Below, one piece after another: positions 23,724 to 32,684 of a stretch of DNA of 64,000 nucleotides. The position numbers and the translations under genes were made by a program. Source of the DNA: a virus; the IMG/VR virus record IMGVR_UViG_3300010883_000010, positions 1-64,000 of that record, one strand, 5' to 3'. The notes below the pieces were generated by a model that worked only from the letters and a program-made list of their open reading frames with translations, was not told the origin of the DNA and made no database searches. The first letter of the stretch is position 1. The number at the start of each line of letters is the position of its first letter.

Positions 23724-25589
23724 ATGGCAGATAAGAGAATAGAGAAGAAATATAGAAAGCTTACTGATATAGAGCATGTTCTGCATCGTCCTTCTATGTA
23801 TATTGGATCAATAAAGCCACATAGTGGGTTTCAATATATGTATGACGGTGAGAATATCTCATATGAGAATATAACATATAACCCTGGATTTTTAAAATTA
23901 TTCGATGAAATACTATCTAATTCAATAGATGAGCATAGGAGATCTAATAAGTTAAATAAAATCGATATCACAATAAACTTAGATGAAAATTCAATAACAG
24001 TCAGGGATAATGGTGGAATACCTGTTACCAAACACCCAGTACATAAAGAATGGATACCAGAGATGATATTCTCCAATCTTAAAGCAGGATCTAATTTTAA
24101 TGATGAAGAAGATAGAATAGTATCAGGTACAAATGGAGTGGGATCAACCCTCACTAATATATTTAGTAATAAATTTATAATATCTACATGTGACGGCAAA
24201 AATAAATTTGTGCAGACATATAAAGATAACATGCATAAAAGAAGTAAAGCTTCGGTTAGCCCAGCTAAAATAGGATTCACCGAAGTTAAGTTTATACCGG
24301 ACTTAGAAAGATTTGGAATGAAAGCGATAGGCGAATCTAGTGTAAAATTGATATACAAAAGATGTATAGATGCAGTCGCATGTAACACTAAGCTTGCACT
24401 AACATTCAATACCATTCAAAATAAAATAAAAGTTAGTGATAGAATAAAATACTCTTCATTTAAAGATTACGTTTCTTTATATTCTGATGAATTTTACTAT
24501 GAGGATTCTAAAGATTGGAAAATTGCTTTTTCGTATTCTAAAGATGGATATAAAAACGTTAGTTTTGTAAATTCAGTACATACTAAGGATGGAGGTACCC
24601 ATGTTGAATATATTACCTCTCAATTAGTTAATCATTTACGAGTAATGATAAAGAAAAAGCATAAAGTAGATGCTAGGCCCAGTGAAATAAAAAATCACCT
24701 ATGTGTTTATATTGATTCAACAATAGTAAATTCTTTATTTAGTTCTCAAACAAAAGAAAAGCTTATCACTGAGGCTAGAGATTTTAATACGGATCACGAA
24801 GTATCTTTAAAAATAGCTAAAAAAATATTTTCCTCTGAAATAATTGAGTCTCTTCTTGATTGGATTGAGAAAAAACAGTTAGCTTCTGAAAGAGCAGAGC
24901 TTAGGAAGCTTAATAAATCTTTAAGTAGAGGAAGGATATCTAAGTTAATTGATGCTCAATCTAAATCTAATAGAGAAAATTGTGTTCTTGGAATATATGA
25001 AGGCATGTCCGCTTTATCCGCAGTTAGAAAGTTTAGAAATACACAAATGATGGGAGCATATCCTCTAAAGGGAAAATTTATAAATGTACATGAACTTCCT
25101 AATTCAAAGGTTATTAAAAATGAAGAAGTAAAGGGATTAATGGGATCTATCGGATTAAAATTAGGGGAAGAACCTAAAAATCTAAGGTATGGTAAAATAT
25201 ACATATATACTGATGCAGATCCTGATGGAAATTCAATAGCAGCTCAACTAATAAACTTTTTTGCAAAATATTGGCCAGAATTATTTGAACTTGGTATAAT
25301 ACATAAAGTTATGACTCCTCTCGTTGTAGCCAAAAAGGGTAAAATCGCCATCGACTTCTATACTAATAAAGAATTTGAAGATTGGTGCAACAAAGGTAGT
25401 GTAAATATTAATACTTGGAATATTGAATATAAAAAAGGATTAGCTGCACTAGAAGATGATGAATATAGAGAAATAATAGTAAATCCTAATACATTAAAAG
25501 TAAATTTAGATAAAGAATCAAAAAATTCTTTAGAATCTTGGTTTGGAAAAGACTCTCAACCTAGAAAAGATAGATTATTGAAACAATGA
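23724..25589 (+). CDS. 39: Type II DNA topoisomerase large subunit (T4 gp39+gp60 in one chain)
   Basis: 621 aa. GHKL ATPase: DEILSNSIDEH (about 60-70), DNGGIP (about 95-100), GTNGVGSTL (about 136-144). Transducer domain, then TOPRIM: IYEGMSALSAV (about 422-432) and YTDADPDGNS (about 493-502). In T4 the TOPRIM part is the separate gp60; here it is one gene. The usual EGDSA reads EGMSA; the Glu is kept. With gp52 it makes the ATP-dependent topoisomerase. The 4-base ATGA overlap leads into the SLOG gene. Confidence 0.93.
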   Translation: MADKRIEKKYRKLTDIEHVLHRPSMYIGSIKPHSGFQYMYDGENISYENITYNPGFLKLFDEILSNSIDEHRRSNKLNKIDITINLDENSITVRDNGGIPVTKHPVHKEWIPEMIFSNLKAGSNFNDEEDRIVSGTNGVGSTLTNIFSNKFIISTCDGKNKFVQTYKDNMHKRSKASVSPAKIGFTEVKFIPDLERFGMKAIGESSVKLIYKRCIDAVACNTKLALTFNTIQNKIKVSDRIKYSSFKDYVSLYSDEFYYEDSKDWKIAFSYSKDGYKNVSFVNSVHTKDGGTHVEYITSQLVNHLRVMIKKKHKVDARPSEIKNHLCVYIDSTIVNSLFSSQTKEKLITEARDFNTDHEVSLKIAKKIFSSEIIESLLDWIEKKQLASERAELRKLNKSLSRGRISKLIDAQSKSNRENCVLGIYEGMSALSAVRKFRNTQMMGAYPLKGKFINVHELPNSKVIKNEEVKGLMGSIGLKLGEEPKNLRYGKIYIYTDADPDGNSIAAQLINFFAKYWPELFELGIIHKVMTPLVVAKKGKIAIDFYTNKEFEDWCNKGSVNINTWNIEYKKGLAALEDDEYREIIVNPNTLKVNLDKESKNSLESWFGKDSQPRKDRLLKQ

Positions 25590-25945
25590 AAGTAATAATA
25601 GCAGGAAGTAGGAACTTTAATAATTATGACAAGCTAAAGAAGTCATGTGATCATCTTTTATCTAATAATAAAGATACTGAGATAGAAGTAATCAGTGGCA
25701 CTGCAGAGGGGGCCGATTCTTTAGGAGAATATTATGCATCTGAGAATGGATACAATTTAAAGCAATTTCCGGCTGAATGGGATAAGTATGGTAAGGGTGC
25801 AGGATTTAGAAGAAATGTAATAATGGCAAAATACTCAGAATGTCTTATTGCCTTTTGGGATGGGAAGAGTAGAGGAACAAAGCACATGATTAATACAGCT
25901 AAAAAACACGGGTTAGTAATTAAAATTATCAAAACAGATGAGTAA
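25586..25945 (+). CDS. SLOG-fold protein (YspA/DUF2493-like)
   Basis: 119 aa. Rossmann-like start MKVIIAGSRNF, then VISGTAEGADSLGEYYA, GFRRNVIMAKYSECLIAFWDGKSRGTKHMI: the hallmarks of the YpsA-related DUF2493 group (GSRxF, SGxAxGAD, RNxxM, D/WxGxSxGT). SLOG proteins bind or cut nucleotide-derived molecules, and several act in bacterial conflict systems. It overlaps both topoisomerase genes (4 bases upstream, 8 bases downstream), so it is made together with the two subunits. Its ligand is unknown. Confidence 0.8.
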   Translation: MKVIIAGSRNFNNYDKLKKSCDHLLSNNKDTEIEVISGTAEGADSLGEYYASENGYNLKQFPAEWDKYGKGAGFRRNVIMAKYSECLIAFWDGKSRGTKHMINTAKKHGLVIKIIKTDE

Positions 25946-27305
25946 AGAAATAACAATAAGCGAATATTTAGATACTGACTATCGTGAGTATGCTAGATAT
26001 GTGGTTGAAAATAGAGCAATCCCCTCCGTTATAGATGGATTAAAGCCTACTCAAAGAAAGGTAATATACATAGCAGATAAAGTATGGAAGACTGGCAAGG
26101 AAAAACCATATAAGATATTTCAATTGACGGGTAGAATTGCAGCAGATGCACATTACCATCACGGTGACTCTAGTTTAAACTCTTCAATAATAGGTATGGC
26201 TCAAAAATTTAAAAATTCAATGCCGCTACTGGAAGAAATTGGACAGTTTGGGTCATTACGTTCCCCTGTTGCAGGGGCTCCTAGATATATTTCTACTAAA
26301 TTACATTCTAATTTTAGATTATTATATAAGGACTTTGAATTACTATCTCCTAGGATGGAAGAGGGAGCCCAGATTGAACCCGAATACTTTCTGCCAATAA
26401 TACCTACTGTTCTATTAAACGGGAGCTCAGGGATTGCCGTAGGGTTTGCTACCAATATACTAAATAGAAATCCATTAGACCTAATAAATGCGTGTCTTAA
26501 AGAATTAGAGGGAAAAGGATATCAAGATCCTGCCCCGTGGGTAAATGGATTTAGGGGAGAATGCGTAAAGAATCCAGAATCAGTTAATTCTTGGATATTT
26601 AAAGGAATTCATGAAGTAAAAAACATGTCTACTGTAGATATATTAGAAGTTCCACCCTCAGTTACATATGAAAAATATGATAACTGTCTTAATCTACTAG
26701 AAGATTCTAAATCGATAACATCATATGATAATAATTGTAAATCAGATATAAACTATACTCTTAAGTTTACAAGATCCAATCTTAGTAATCTTATAGAAAA
26801 TAATAGGCTAACTAGAGTATTAAAGCTAGAGGAAAAACAAACAGAAAACTTTACGGTTCTTGATGAGAATGGAAAGTTAAAGATTTTCAATAACTGTAAG
26901 GAAATTATATCTTATTTTGTAAAATTTAGGCTAAGCTTCTATGAAAAAAGAAAAAGATATATTATTGATAAACTATCTAAGGAATTACTATTTTTATCAA
27001 ATAAAGCTAGATTTATAAAGGATATCATTTCTGGAAAATTAAAAGTTAATAATGTTCTTAGACAAACCATTATATTATATCTAGGATCAAATAAGTATAA
27101 TTCAATAGATGATTCATATAATTATCTATTGAATATGGCAATACATACTCTTACTAAAGAAAAGTATGAAGAATTACTAAATCAAGTTTCTAATAAAAAA
27201 GAAGAACTTGAAGAAATAAAAAAGATTAAACCAATTGATATGTATAAAACTGATCTAAGTGATTTAAAGAAAGTACTATCAAAGGACCCTAGTTATAAAG
27301 TATAA
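25938..27305 (+). CDS. 52: Type II DNA topoisomerase medium subunit gp52
   Basis: 455 aa (T4 gp52 is 442). DNA-cleaving subunit. The GyrA/ParC pattern is visible: IPSVIDGLKPTQRKVIY (about 28-44), AHYHHGDSSL (about 71-80), and the catalytic Tyr117 in APRYIST. A coiled-coil end (VSNKKEELEEIKKIK) replaces the beta-pinwheel domain of GyrA, as in T4. Confidence 0.94.
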   Translation: MSKEITISEYLDTDYREYARYVVENRAIPSVIDGLKPTQRKVIYIADKVWKTGKEKPYKIFQLTGRIAADAHYHHGDSSLNSSIIGMAQKFKNSMPLLEEIGQFGSLRSPVAGAPRYISTKLHSNFRLLYKDFELLSPRMEEGAQIEPEYFLPIIPTVLLNGSSGIAVGFATNILNRNPLDLINACLKELEGKGYQDPAPWVNGFRGECVKNPESVNSWIFKGIHEVKNMSTVDILEVPPSVTYEKYDNCLNLLEDSKSITSYDNNCKSDINYTLKFTRSNLSNLIENNRLTRVLKLEEKQTENFTVLDENGKLKIFNNCKEIISYFVKFRLSFYEKRKRYIIDKLSKELLFLSNKARFIKDIISGKLKVNNVLRQTIILYLGSNKYNSIDDSYNYLLNMAIHTLTKEKYEELLNQVSNKKEELEEIKKIKPIDMYKTDLSDLKKVLSKDPSYKV

Positions 27306-27323
27306 TCTATTAAATATTGAAAT

Positions 27324-27674
27324 ATGAAATTAAAATTAGATAATATAGGTGGAAGCATTATTAAAGATAATGATACCTACACCCTCACGGACAATAACTT
27401 CCTTAGCAATTTAACACTATCTCAAACATATTTAAAGCCCGGAATGGCAACACGGGGGCATTCTCATGATAATCAAGAAGAGGTTTATACCTTTACTAGA
27501 GGATACGGAACCATGGTTATCGGAGAAGTTGAGCACGATGCAATACCAGGAGATACTTTTTTAATTAAAGCTGGAAACTTTCATCGTGTAATCAATAAAT
27601 CAAATCAACAACCGTGTGTTTTTACATGTGTGTTTGAAAAGTATGATAGAAATAGCGATGTTGCTAAATATTAA
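27324..27674 (+). CDS. Cupin-domain protein
   Basis: 116 aa. A single conserved double-stranded beta-helix with the metal-binding motif TRGHSHDNQEEVYTFTRGYG (His, His, Glu) and second motif PGDTFLIKAGNFHRVIN (His). Likely an isomerase, epimerase or small metal enzyme; the substrate cannot be told from sequence. It ends the topoisomerase operon with a 59-aa protein. Confidence 0.8.
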   Translation: MKLKLDNIGGSIIKDNDTYTLTDNNFLSNLTLSQTYLKPGMATRGHSHDNQEEVYTFTRGYGTMVIGEVEHDAIPGDTFLIKAGNFHRVINKSNQQPCVFTCVFEKYDRNSDVAKY

Positions 27675-27705
27675 TTAATATATAAACCATTTAAATCAGA
27701 ATAAA

Positions 27706-27885
27706 ATGAAAGAATTCGATGAACTAATAGATCTTTTATCCTGGGCATACGTCCAAGGATACAAACACGCGTCCGACGTAGTTGCTCAAACTGTTCCTAA
27801 ATCAGATAAACTAAAGGACATGTTTACCAAAATGATGAAGGATAAACAAGAAAAAGAAAAGAACCCTCCCTTAAAAAAAGAATAA
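27706..27885 (+). CDS. Small hypothetical protein, 59 aa
   Basis: Begins at ATG 27706 and ends just before the capsid terminator. The N-terminal half is an amphipathic helix with aromatic residues (ELIDLLSWAYVQGYKHASD) and the C-terminal half is highly charged (MMKDKQEKEKNPPLKKE). Not recognised. Confidence 0.55.
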   Translation: MKEFDELIDLLSWAYVQGYKHASDVVAQTVPKSDKLKDMFTKMMKDKQEKEKNPPLKKE

Positions 27886-27889
27886 AAAA

Positions 27890-27911
27890 AAGGGAGTCTT
27901 TCGACTCCCTT
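27890..27911 (-). terminator. Rho-independent terminator after the major capsid gene
   Basis: AAGGGAGTC and GACTCCCTT form a perfect 9-bp stem with a TTTC loop. On the minus strand it is followed by a run of eight T (A run 27884-27891). The + strand side has a weak T run and may also end the cupin operon. Confidence 0.85.
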
Positions 27912-27945
27912 CTTAAGATGATACTTGCGTATCGTACTGTTACAA

Positions 27946-29607
27946 TTATGCAATTGCAGCAGAACCCGTAAGAACGTCTGTTCCACCAACAATGTTCATC
28001 ATACAGTATTGCGTTTCTGGATGCCATCCTGCTTCAGTAATCGCGTATCTTGATTTCATACCGATTTTTGGAGAGAATGTACCTTCAGCAATAGTCTGTA
28101 ATGACTCAGCCATTATATAAGGCATAAACTTAACACCTGGCTCTTCATCAGCTCCTTTTCTACCGATACAAATTCTTTCATCACCGAACGATAAGTTAGG
28201 ATCAACATAAACTTGTACACCGTAGACTTTACCAGCTGGGTAAAGATTACCTGCAACTCCAGCCATATCAGTTGGTACACTCGCAATTGAGTAACCAGCA
28301 ACATCAGCCATCGCAGAAGCAACTTTACCATTAGTAACCATAAATGTTCCAGCTCCGAATCTACCTCTATGGTAAATCAAGTTAGCTAGTTCAAGAACTT
28401 TAGTTACTAATCTTCTTTGCAAAGTAGAAACGTTTTCGAAACCAACACCACCAGTAGTTAGGTTAAGTGTTGCGACGTTAGCGCCCTCAACAGCTGCAAC
28501 TTCAGTAGCGTGAACAGCACCTAAATTAAAGATGTTGTCTACTAACCTCTTGTTGATTGATTGAGCTAAATCGTTAACTGCAACGTTTTCTAACATAGAA
28601 ACAACGTCATAGTTCCAAACTCTATTCAAGTCTTGGATTTGCTCAACAGTAGCTGAGATAGCAACTTGGTCAGTTTCAGCCTCGATGAATTTAGTGAACA
28701 TTCTAAGACCCATGTTTCTGAATCTAGAAGACTCACTAGCCTCTCTTGACATTGAACCTGCAACATTACCAGTTCCAGGTAAATAAGGACCAGAGAAATT
28801 ACCAGCCGGAGCTTGGTCATAATCTGCATCACTTACTCCTGAGAAACCAGAAATGTGGTTTTCAAGTGCTGAGACGAGCTGAACCATAGCTGCAGTAGTA
28901 GCAACCGGTACGGTTACGTTAGCTGCACCTCCAACACCGTCCAGAGTAGCACCTGCCGCAATATCTGCAGCAACTGTATCTGTACCGGTAGGGCCAGTCA
29001 TCACTTTAAGGATAGCGTGACCGTCCACACGTGAGAATCCTACAAGATCATAAGTACCAGTAACTGCTGCTGAGAATGTTACATTTGACCCTGGAGTCAA
29101 AGTACCACCTGCAAGACCAGCTTCTGTTATGCCTTGTAATTTTATCATGTACGGTTCAGTCTCATTATCTGTTTTACCACCTGTATATAGGTAGTCTAAA
29201 TATGGAAGAAATCCTACTGGAGAATCCATAGGTACAACTGGAACTAGGTCGAAACCAATAGTTTTAGCTGCCACCTGAATCGCAACCGGTAAAAGTGATG
29301 GAAATTTATCACCTGAACCAGTACCTGCGCTAGTATAAGAACCTTTTGCACCAGCTGCAAACGGAGTATCCGTTGCTGGAACACCAGCTCCCATTCCAGG
29401 AACTGCAGGGGGCGTCTGTAGAAATTGACCTGGTCCTGTGTATTGCTCAAATAACGGAGCGCTATTATCAAAAATAGCGTGGTTATGTGCATACTCAGCT
29501 AACCATGGTGTCTTTTCCATGTCTGCGCCGTGAGATTCTAAAATAGGCTTCCACGTTTTGTTCAAACTGTTATCATTTGAACGTTTAAAAATTTTTGTAC
29601 GTGCCAT
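27946..29607 (-). CDS. 23: Major capsid protein gp23
   Basis: 553 aa (T4 gp23 is 521). HK97-fold major head protein. The gp23 family region is visible: FDLVPVVPMDSPVGFLPYLDYLY (like T4's DIVGVQPMxxPxGL), FTKFIEAETDQVAISATVEQIQDLNRVWNYD (backbone and A-domain region) and MMNIVGGTD near the end. The N-terminal about 60 residues are a likely propeptide removed by the head protease. Base composition is richer in G+C than its neighbours, probably codon choice for very high expression. Folding likely depends on the phage GroES-like protein. Confidence 0.93.
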   Translation of the reverse strand: MARTKIFKRSNDNSLNKTWKPILESHGADMEKTPWLAEYAHNHAIFDNSAPLFEQYTGPGQFLQTPPAVPGMGAGVPATDTPFAAGAKGSYTSAGTGSGDKFPSLLPVAIQVAAKTIGFDLVPVVPMDSPVGFLPYLDYLYTGGKTDNETEPYMIKLQGITEAGLAGGTLTPGSNVTFSAAVTGTYDLVGFSRVDGHAILKVMTGPTGTDTVAADIAAGATLDGVGGAANVTVPVATTAAMVQLVSALENHISGFSGVSDADYDQAPAGNFSGPYLPGTGNVAGSMSREASESSRFRNMGLRMFTKFIEAETDQVAISATVEQIQDLNRVWNYDVVSMLENVAVNDLAQSINKRLVDNIFNLGAVHATEVAAVEGANVATLNLTTGGVGFENVSTLQRRLVTKVLELANLIYHRGRFGAGTFMVTNGKVASAMADVAGYSIASVPTDMAGVAGNLYPAGKVYGVQVYVDPNLSFGDERICIGRKGADEEPGVKFMPYIMAESLQTIAEGTFSPKIGMKSRYAITEAGWHPETQYCMMNIVGGTDVLTGSAAIA

Positions 29608-29631
29608 TTTAAAAATGATTTTTTTTAGTTT

Positions 29632-31617
29632 TTACTTTCGATAGTCTGCTTCTCTAAGCATTCTGTCTAGGTAGTTTGAGGTATAACCTCTTGCATTCTC
29701 AACTACCCTTTCAATGGGCATCATACCTTCTGTACTTTGGCTTTCGTTAAGATTTTGCAATTTCTTATTATTTTTTCCTTGTTCAATTCTTTCTACTATT
29801 CCGTTTAAGTTTTGCTCATCCCAAAATGTTTTAACTTGGTATGGAGTATTTAAAGTATATAATTGAGATTTAGAATAGATGTGATTTTTCTCTGATTCAT
29901 CCATTTTACTCCAAGTATTCTTATACTCATCTGGCATAAACTTAATCATTACAGGAATATCTTTAGTAGTTTCAGTATATACTGATTCCATTATAGAAAT
30001 AACATCAGTTTCGTTAAACCAAACTGAAGCTCCTAGTGTTTCAACAATTGATTGTTTAATTCCTTTATCTAGTGCGTAAAATTTATCTTTATTAGCATCG
30101 CCTAATACCTTTAAGAAAGGATATTTTGCTTCTAATACTGCTTTAGAAGAATCTGAAGTAACCTCAGCAATAACTTCATCAACTTTTTCAACTAAGCTAT
30201 CGATAGTTGCACTTTCATTTAATTTAGCAACACTTCCTAATACATTTCTTTTTGTCGGAACAGCAGCTCCTTCGTTAAGTTGCTCTGCTATATATTCAGC
30301 ATATCCTATTCCTTGAGCGGATTTTTCTCCAATGTATTGAGAGTATTGTCTATTAGCGTTAACGTTCTCTGCTAAATAATTAGCAAATTCATTAGTATTA
30401 TTAGATCCTTCAGCAACATATTCAGTATATTGAATTCCCTTATCAACTTCTTCAGCTAAATAGTTTTGATAATTAATAGAGTTATTTAAATTCTCTTTAA
30501 TATATTCAGTATAATTAATAGTTTCATTTAATTTTTCAGCTACATGATCTTGATGGCCGATGCTAGTATCTAACTTTTCTCCTAAATAAGAACTATAATC
30601 AATAGCCTTATTTGTAGTTTCAGCAACGTGCTCTGTATAGTTAACTGATTTGTTAACCATTTCTTGCAAATAATCAGAGTAATTAATTACTCCTTCTAGA
30701 TGCTCAGCTAAATAATTAACAAAGTTAACCAATTTAGGCATATCTACCGTTGAATTACTTTGATCTGATTCAAATGTAGCTTTCTGATTTTTTAATTCGC
30801 CTTTAATAGCGTTAATCTGATCCTTAACTAAGTTAGAATACTTATTCATTGACTCAGAGGTTACAAATTTGTTATTATCACCCATCGTTTTTCTATTTTT
30901 TTGAGGTTCGATAGAATCTTCAAAAACCGATTCTATAGTATTATTTATTCTATAGATTTTGAAATTATTAGAATATTCTAAGCTCTCAGAAATTTCTTCT
31001 AATCCATTTTGCTTAACAAAGGAATTACTCTTTAAAGAGTCATAACTTTCAGTCAACATTTTAAAATCATTTTGTAAAGATTCATTAGTTACTTTATTCA
31101 AAATAGCTTCAGTAAAACCAGGTTCACCTACTAAATCATAAGTAAATATTCTTTGAAGTTTAACTTTTCCTTCATTCATAACTTGACCGGCTGCTCTAGA
31201 TGAAATGGATAAGTTTACTCCTCCGTTTAATAAAGCTTTCGCGATTTTACCATTGGGTGTATCCTCTAATATTCTTAATTTTATATTAACCTTAGTGTCT
31301 CCGTCATACTCTAGTTCTTCAATGATATGAGAAGCACTTTTTAATGTAACGTCAAAGTGAGGTGGATGATCTAAATCTCCAACTAATTGTCGCTTTTCTA
31401 TCTTTTCTTTTAAGTAAGTTAAGTGAGGTAGATATTCGTCTTTTTCGTAGACTCGATTATTATTATTCTTCGATCCAAATACAGCGCAAACCCCTTCTAA
31501 TATTGTGTTATTAGGTTGATTAGATTTTACACTTAAATCTTCTCCTACGTTTTCAACGATTAATACGTAATCCTCATTCTTTTTTAAATTACCAGCATTT
31601 ACTGAACGTGTATTCAA
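29632..31617 (-). CDS. Prohead protease (gp21-type) fused to a repeat-rich scaffold (gp22-like role)
   Basis: 661 aa. Residues about 35-175 are a U9/gp21-type prohead protease: His in GDLDHPPH (about 80-87) and Ser in NLSISSRAAG (about 135-144). Residues about 245-660 are acidic and helical: eleven tandem 14-residue repeats (299-450), then a C-terminal helical region. In T4 the protease (21) and scaffold (22) are separate genes. An ATG at 30885 (residue 245), preceded by an A-rich leader inside the gene, could give a scaffold-only product, as in lambda C/Nu3; this is inferred. It lies upstream of gp23 in a late operon. Confidence 0.83.
   Translation of the reverse strand: MNTRSVNAGNLKKNEDYVLIVENVGEDLSVKSNQPNNTILEGVCAVFGSKNNNNRVYEKDEYLPHLTYLKEKIEKRQLVGDLDHPPHFDVTLKSASHIIEELEYDGDTKVNIKLRILEDTPNGKIAKALLNGGVNLSISSRAAGQVMNEGKVKLQRIFTYDLVGEPGFTEAILNKVTNESLQNDFKMLTESYDSLKSNSFVKQNGLEEISESLEYSNNFKIYRINNTIESVFEDSIEPQKNRKTMGDNNKFVTSESMNKYSNLVKDQINAIKGELKNQKATFESDQSNSTVDMPKLVNFVNYLAEHLEGVINYSDYLQEMVNKSVNYTEHVAETTNKAIDYSSYLGEKLDTSIGHQDHVAEKLNETINYTEYIKENLNNSINYQNYLAEEVDKGIQYTEYVAEGSNNTNEFANYLAENVNANRQYSQYIGEKSAQGIGYAEYIAEQLNEGAAVPTKRNVLGSVAKLNESATIDSLVEKVDEVIAEVTSDSSKAVLEAKYPFLKVLGDANKDKFYALDKGIKQSIVETLGASVWFNETDVISIMESVYTETTKDIPVMIKFMPDEYKNTWSKMDESEKNHIYSKSQLYTLNTPYQVKTFWDEQNLNGIVERIEQGKNNKKLQNLNESQSTEGMMPIERVVENARGYTSNYLDRMLREADYRK
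30268..30723 (-). repeat. Eleven tandem 14-residue (42-bp) repeats in the scaffold domain
   Basis: Residues 299-450 of the protease-scaffold protein divide without gaps into 14-residue units of form Y-x-x-Y-[LVI]-A-E-x-[LV]-N-x-x-[IV]-x, for example YTEYIKENLNNSIN and YQNYLAEEVDKGIQ; the last unit is short. Fourteen residues equal two heptads, so a continuous rod-like helix or coiled coil is expected. Copies have diverged, so the array is old. Confidence 0.85.
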
Positions 31618-31631
31618 AAGTCTATAATTTT

Positions 31632-31643
31632 TTTATTATTTAT
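31632..31643 (-). promoter_or_regulatory. Candidate late promoter of the head gene operon
   Basis: ATAAATAATAAA on the minus strand, preceded by AAT so that it also reads TATAAATA, ending 15 bases before the ATG at 31617. It would drive the protease-scaffold and gp23 genes. Confidence 0.68.
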
Positions 31644-31669
31644 ATTAGACTTGTTAAAAAAAAATGAAA

Positions 31670-32623
31670 TTATTTATTATAATATGACATTAAGTGATTC
31701 TTAAGCTGCTTTAAATTCGATTTGCTTAACTTAGATAAATCGGGAGACTCTATATCGAAGGTGACAATGTACTTTCCAAGTTCTCCATCCTTTGATTTTA
31801 TTCCTTCTCCTGGAATGTTAAAGCTTAATCCGTTAATTAGCTCAGGTGAATTTATTTCAGCATTGTATGACTTATTAAATATAGTATCAACTAATATCCC
31901 CTCTTCTTTAAATATGACTTTATATAGCGGAATCTTTACATTATGTATAATATTTCCACAGTCAATTGATATATCATCAGGAACATTTATATCTATTTTT
32001 ATATTTAAGTTCCCACATAGGTGCTCAATCTCACTTTGTCCCCATACATTTAATCTAGATATAATATCCTCATTTCCCATCCCGTCAATTTTAAGACTTA
32101 GCTGAAAACCTGAATCCGTTTCTACTAGATTCATATACTTTTTCCTTAAATTAATCTTTACAATGATATTTTTATCTTCCCTTTCTTTACTGTTTATCTC
32201 TTTTGAAATATATCTCTCAAAGGATACTTCAATATTTGCTCCTTTGGCTAACTCTGTAAATTCCGCGCTAACTCTCATAGATATATCCAAATACTCACTT
32301 TGTCTTCTTCTAGATTTAGTATATGATTTTTCAAAGGGAGCATCCTTAAATGATGAATTTGAAAAATCATTAACCCAATCATCAAAATTCATTCCTCCTC
32401 CTCCTCGGGTTCTTCTTCTAGGCTGAGGTGTGTCATATTGCTGTCGCTTCTTTGGATCTCCTAAAATAGAGTAAGCTTCAGCTATTTCCTTAAATTTAGC
32501 CTCTGCGTCCGACGAATTATTTTTATCTGGATGGTATTTTAAAGCAAGCTGCCTATACGCCTTCTTTATGTCAGATTCTGGCGCATTTTTTGGCACTCCT
32601 AATATTTTATAATAATCTGTCAT
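31670..32623 (-). CDS. DnaJ-family co-chaperone (CbpA-like, without zinc domain)
   Basis: 317 aa. J-domain at 1-65 with the HPD motif (ALKYHPDKN) that stimulates DnaK ATPase. An Arg/Gly-rich linker (RRRTRGGGG, about 72-80) follows, then two C-terminal substrate-binding subdomains (from about 115) and a C-terminal helix. No CxxCxGxG zinc repeats, so it is closer to CbpA than DnaJ. It would direct host DnaK, perhaps to capsid or tail proteins. It lies just upstream of the protease-scaffold gene and is divergent from the glycan cassette. Confidence 0.9.
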   Translation of the reverse strand: MTDYYKILGVPKNAPESDIKKAYRQLALKYHPDKNNSSDAEAKFKEIAEAYSILGDPKKRQQYDTPQPRRRTRGGGGMNFDDWVNDFSNSSFKDAPFEKSYTKSRRRQSEYLDISMRVSAEFTELAKGANIEVSFERYISKEINSKEREDKNIIVKINLRKKYMNLVETDSGFQLSLKIDGMGNEDIISRLNVWGQSEIEHLCGNLNIKIDINVPDDISIDCGNIIHNVKIPLYKVIFKEEGILVDTIFNKSYNAEINSPELINGLSFNIPGEGIKSKDGELGKYIVTFDIESPDLSKLSKSNLKQLKNHLMSYYNK

Positions 32624-32636
32624 TTAAATAAACTTG

Positions 32637-32656
32637 CTTATACTATATTGTATAAG
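32637..32656. promoter_or_regulatory. Inverted repeat, candidate operator between dnaJ and the glycan cassette
   Basis: CTTATAC-TATATT-GTATAAG: two perfect 7-bp arms with a 6-base spacer inside the 61-base divergent gap. The position between two divergent start codons suits an operator or overlapping promoters that control both directions. Confidence 0.4.
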
Positions 32657-32684
32657 ATAATACAAATAAGTTTTATTATTATAT

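Noticed and set aside
28113-28331. Small ORFs inside the capsid gene on the same strand
   Set aside because: Out-of-frame readings of a highly expressed gene; Leu-rich low-complexity products without start context.
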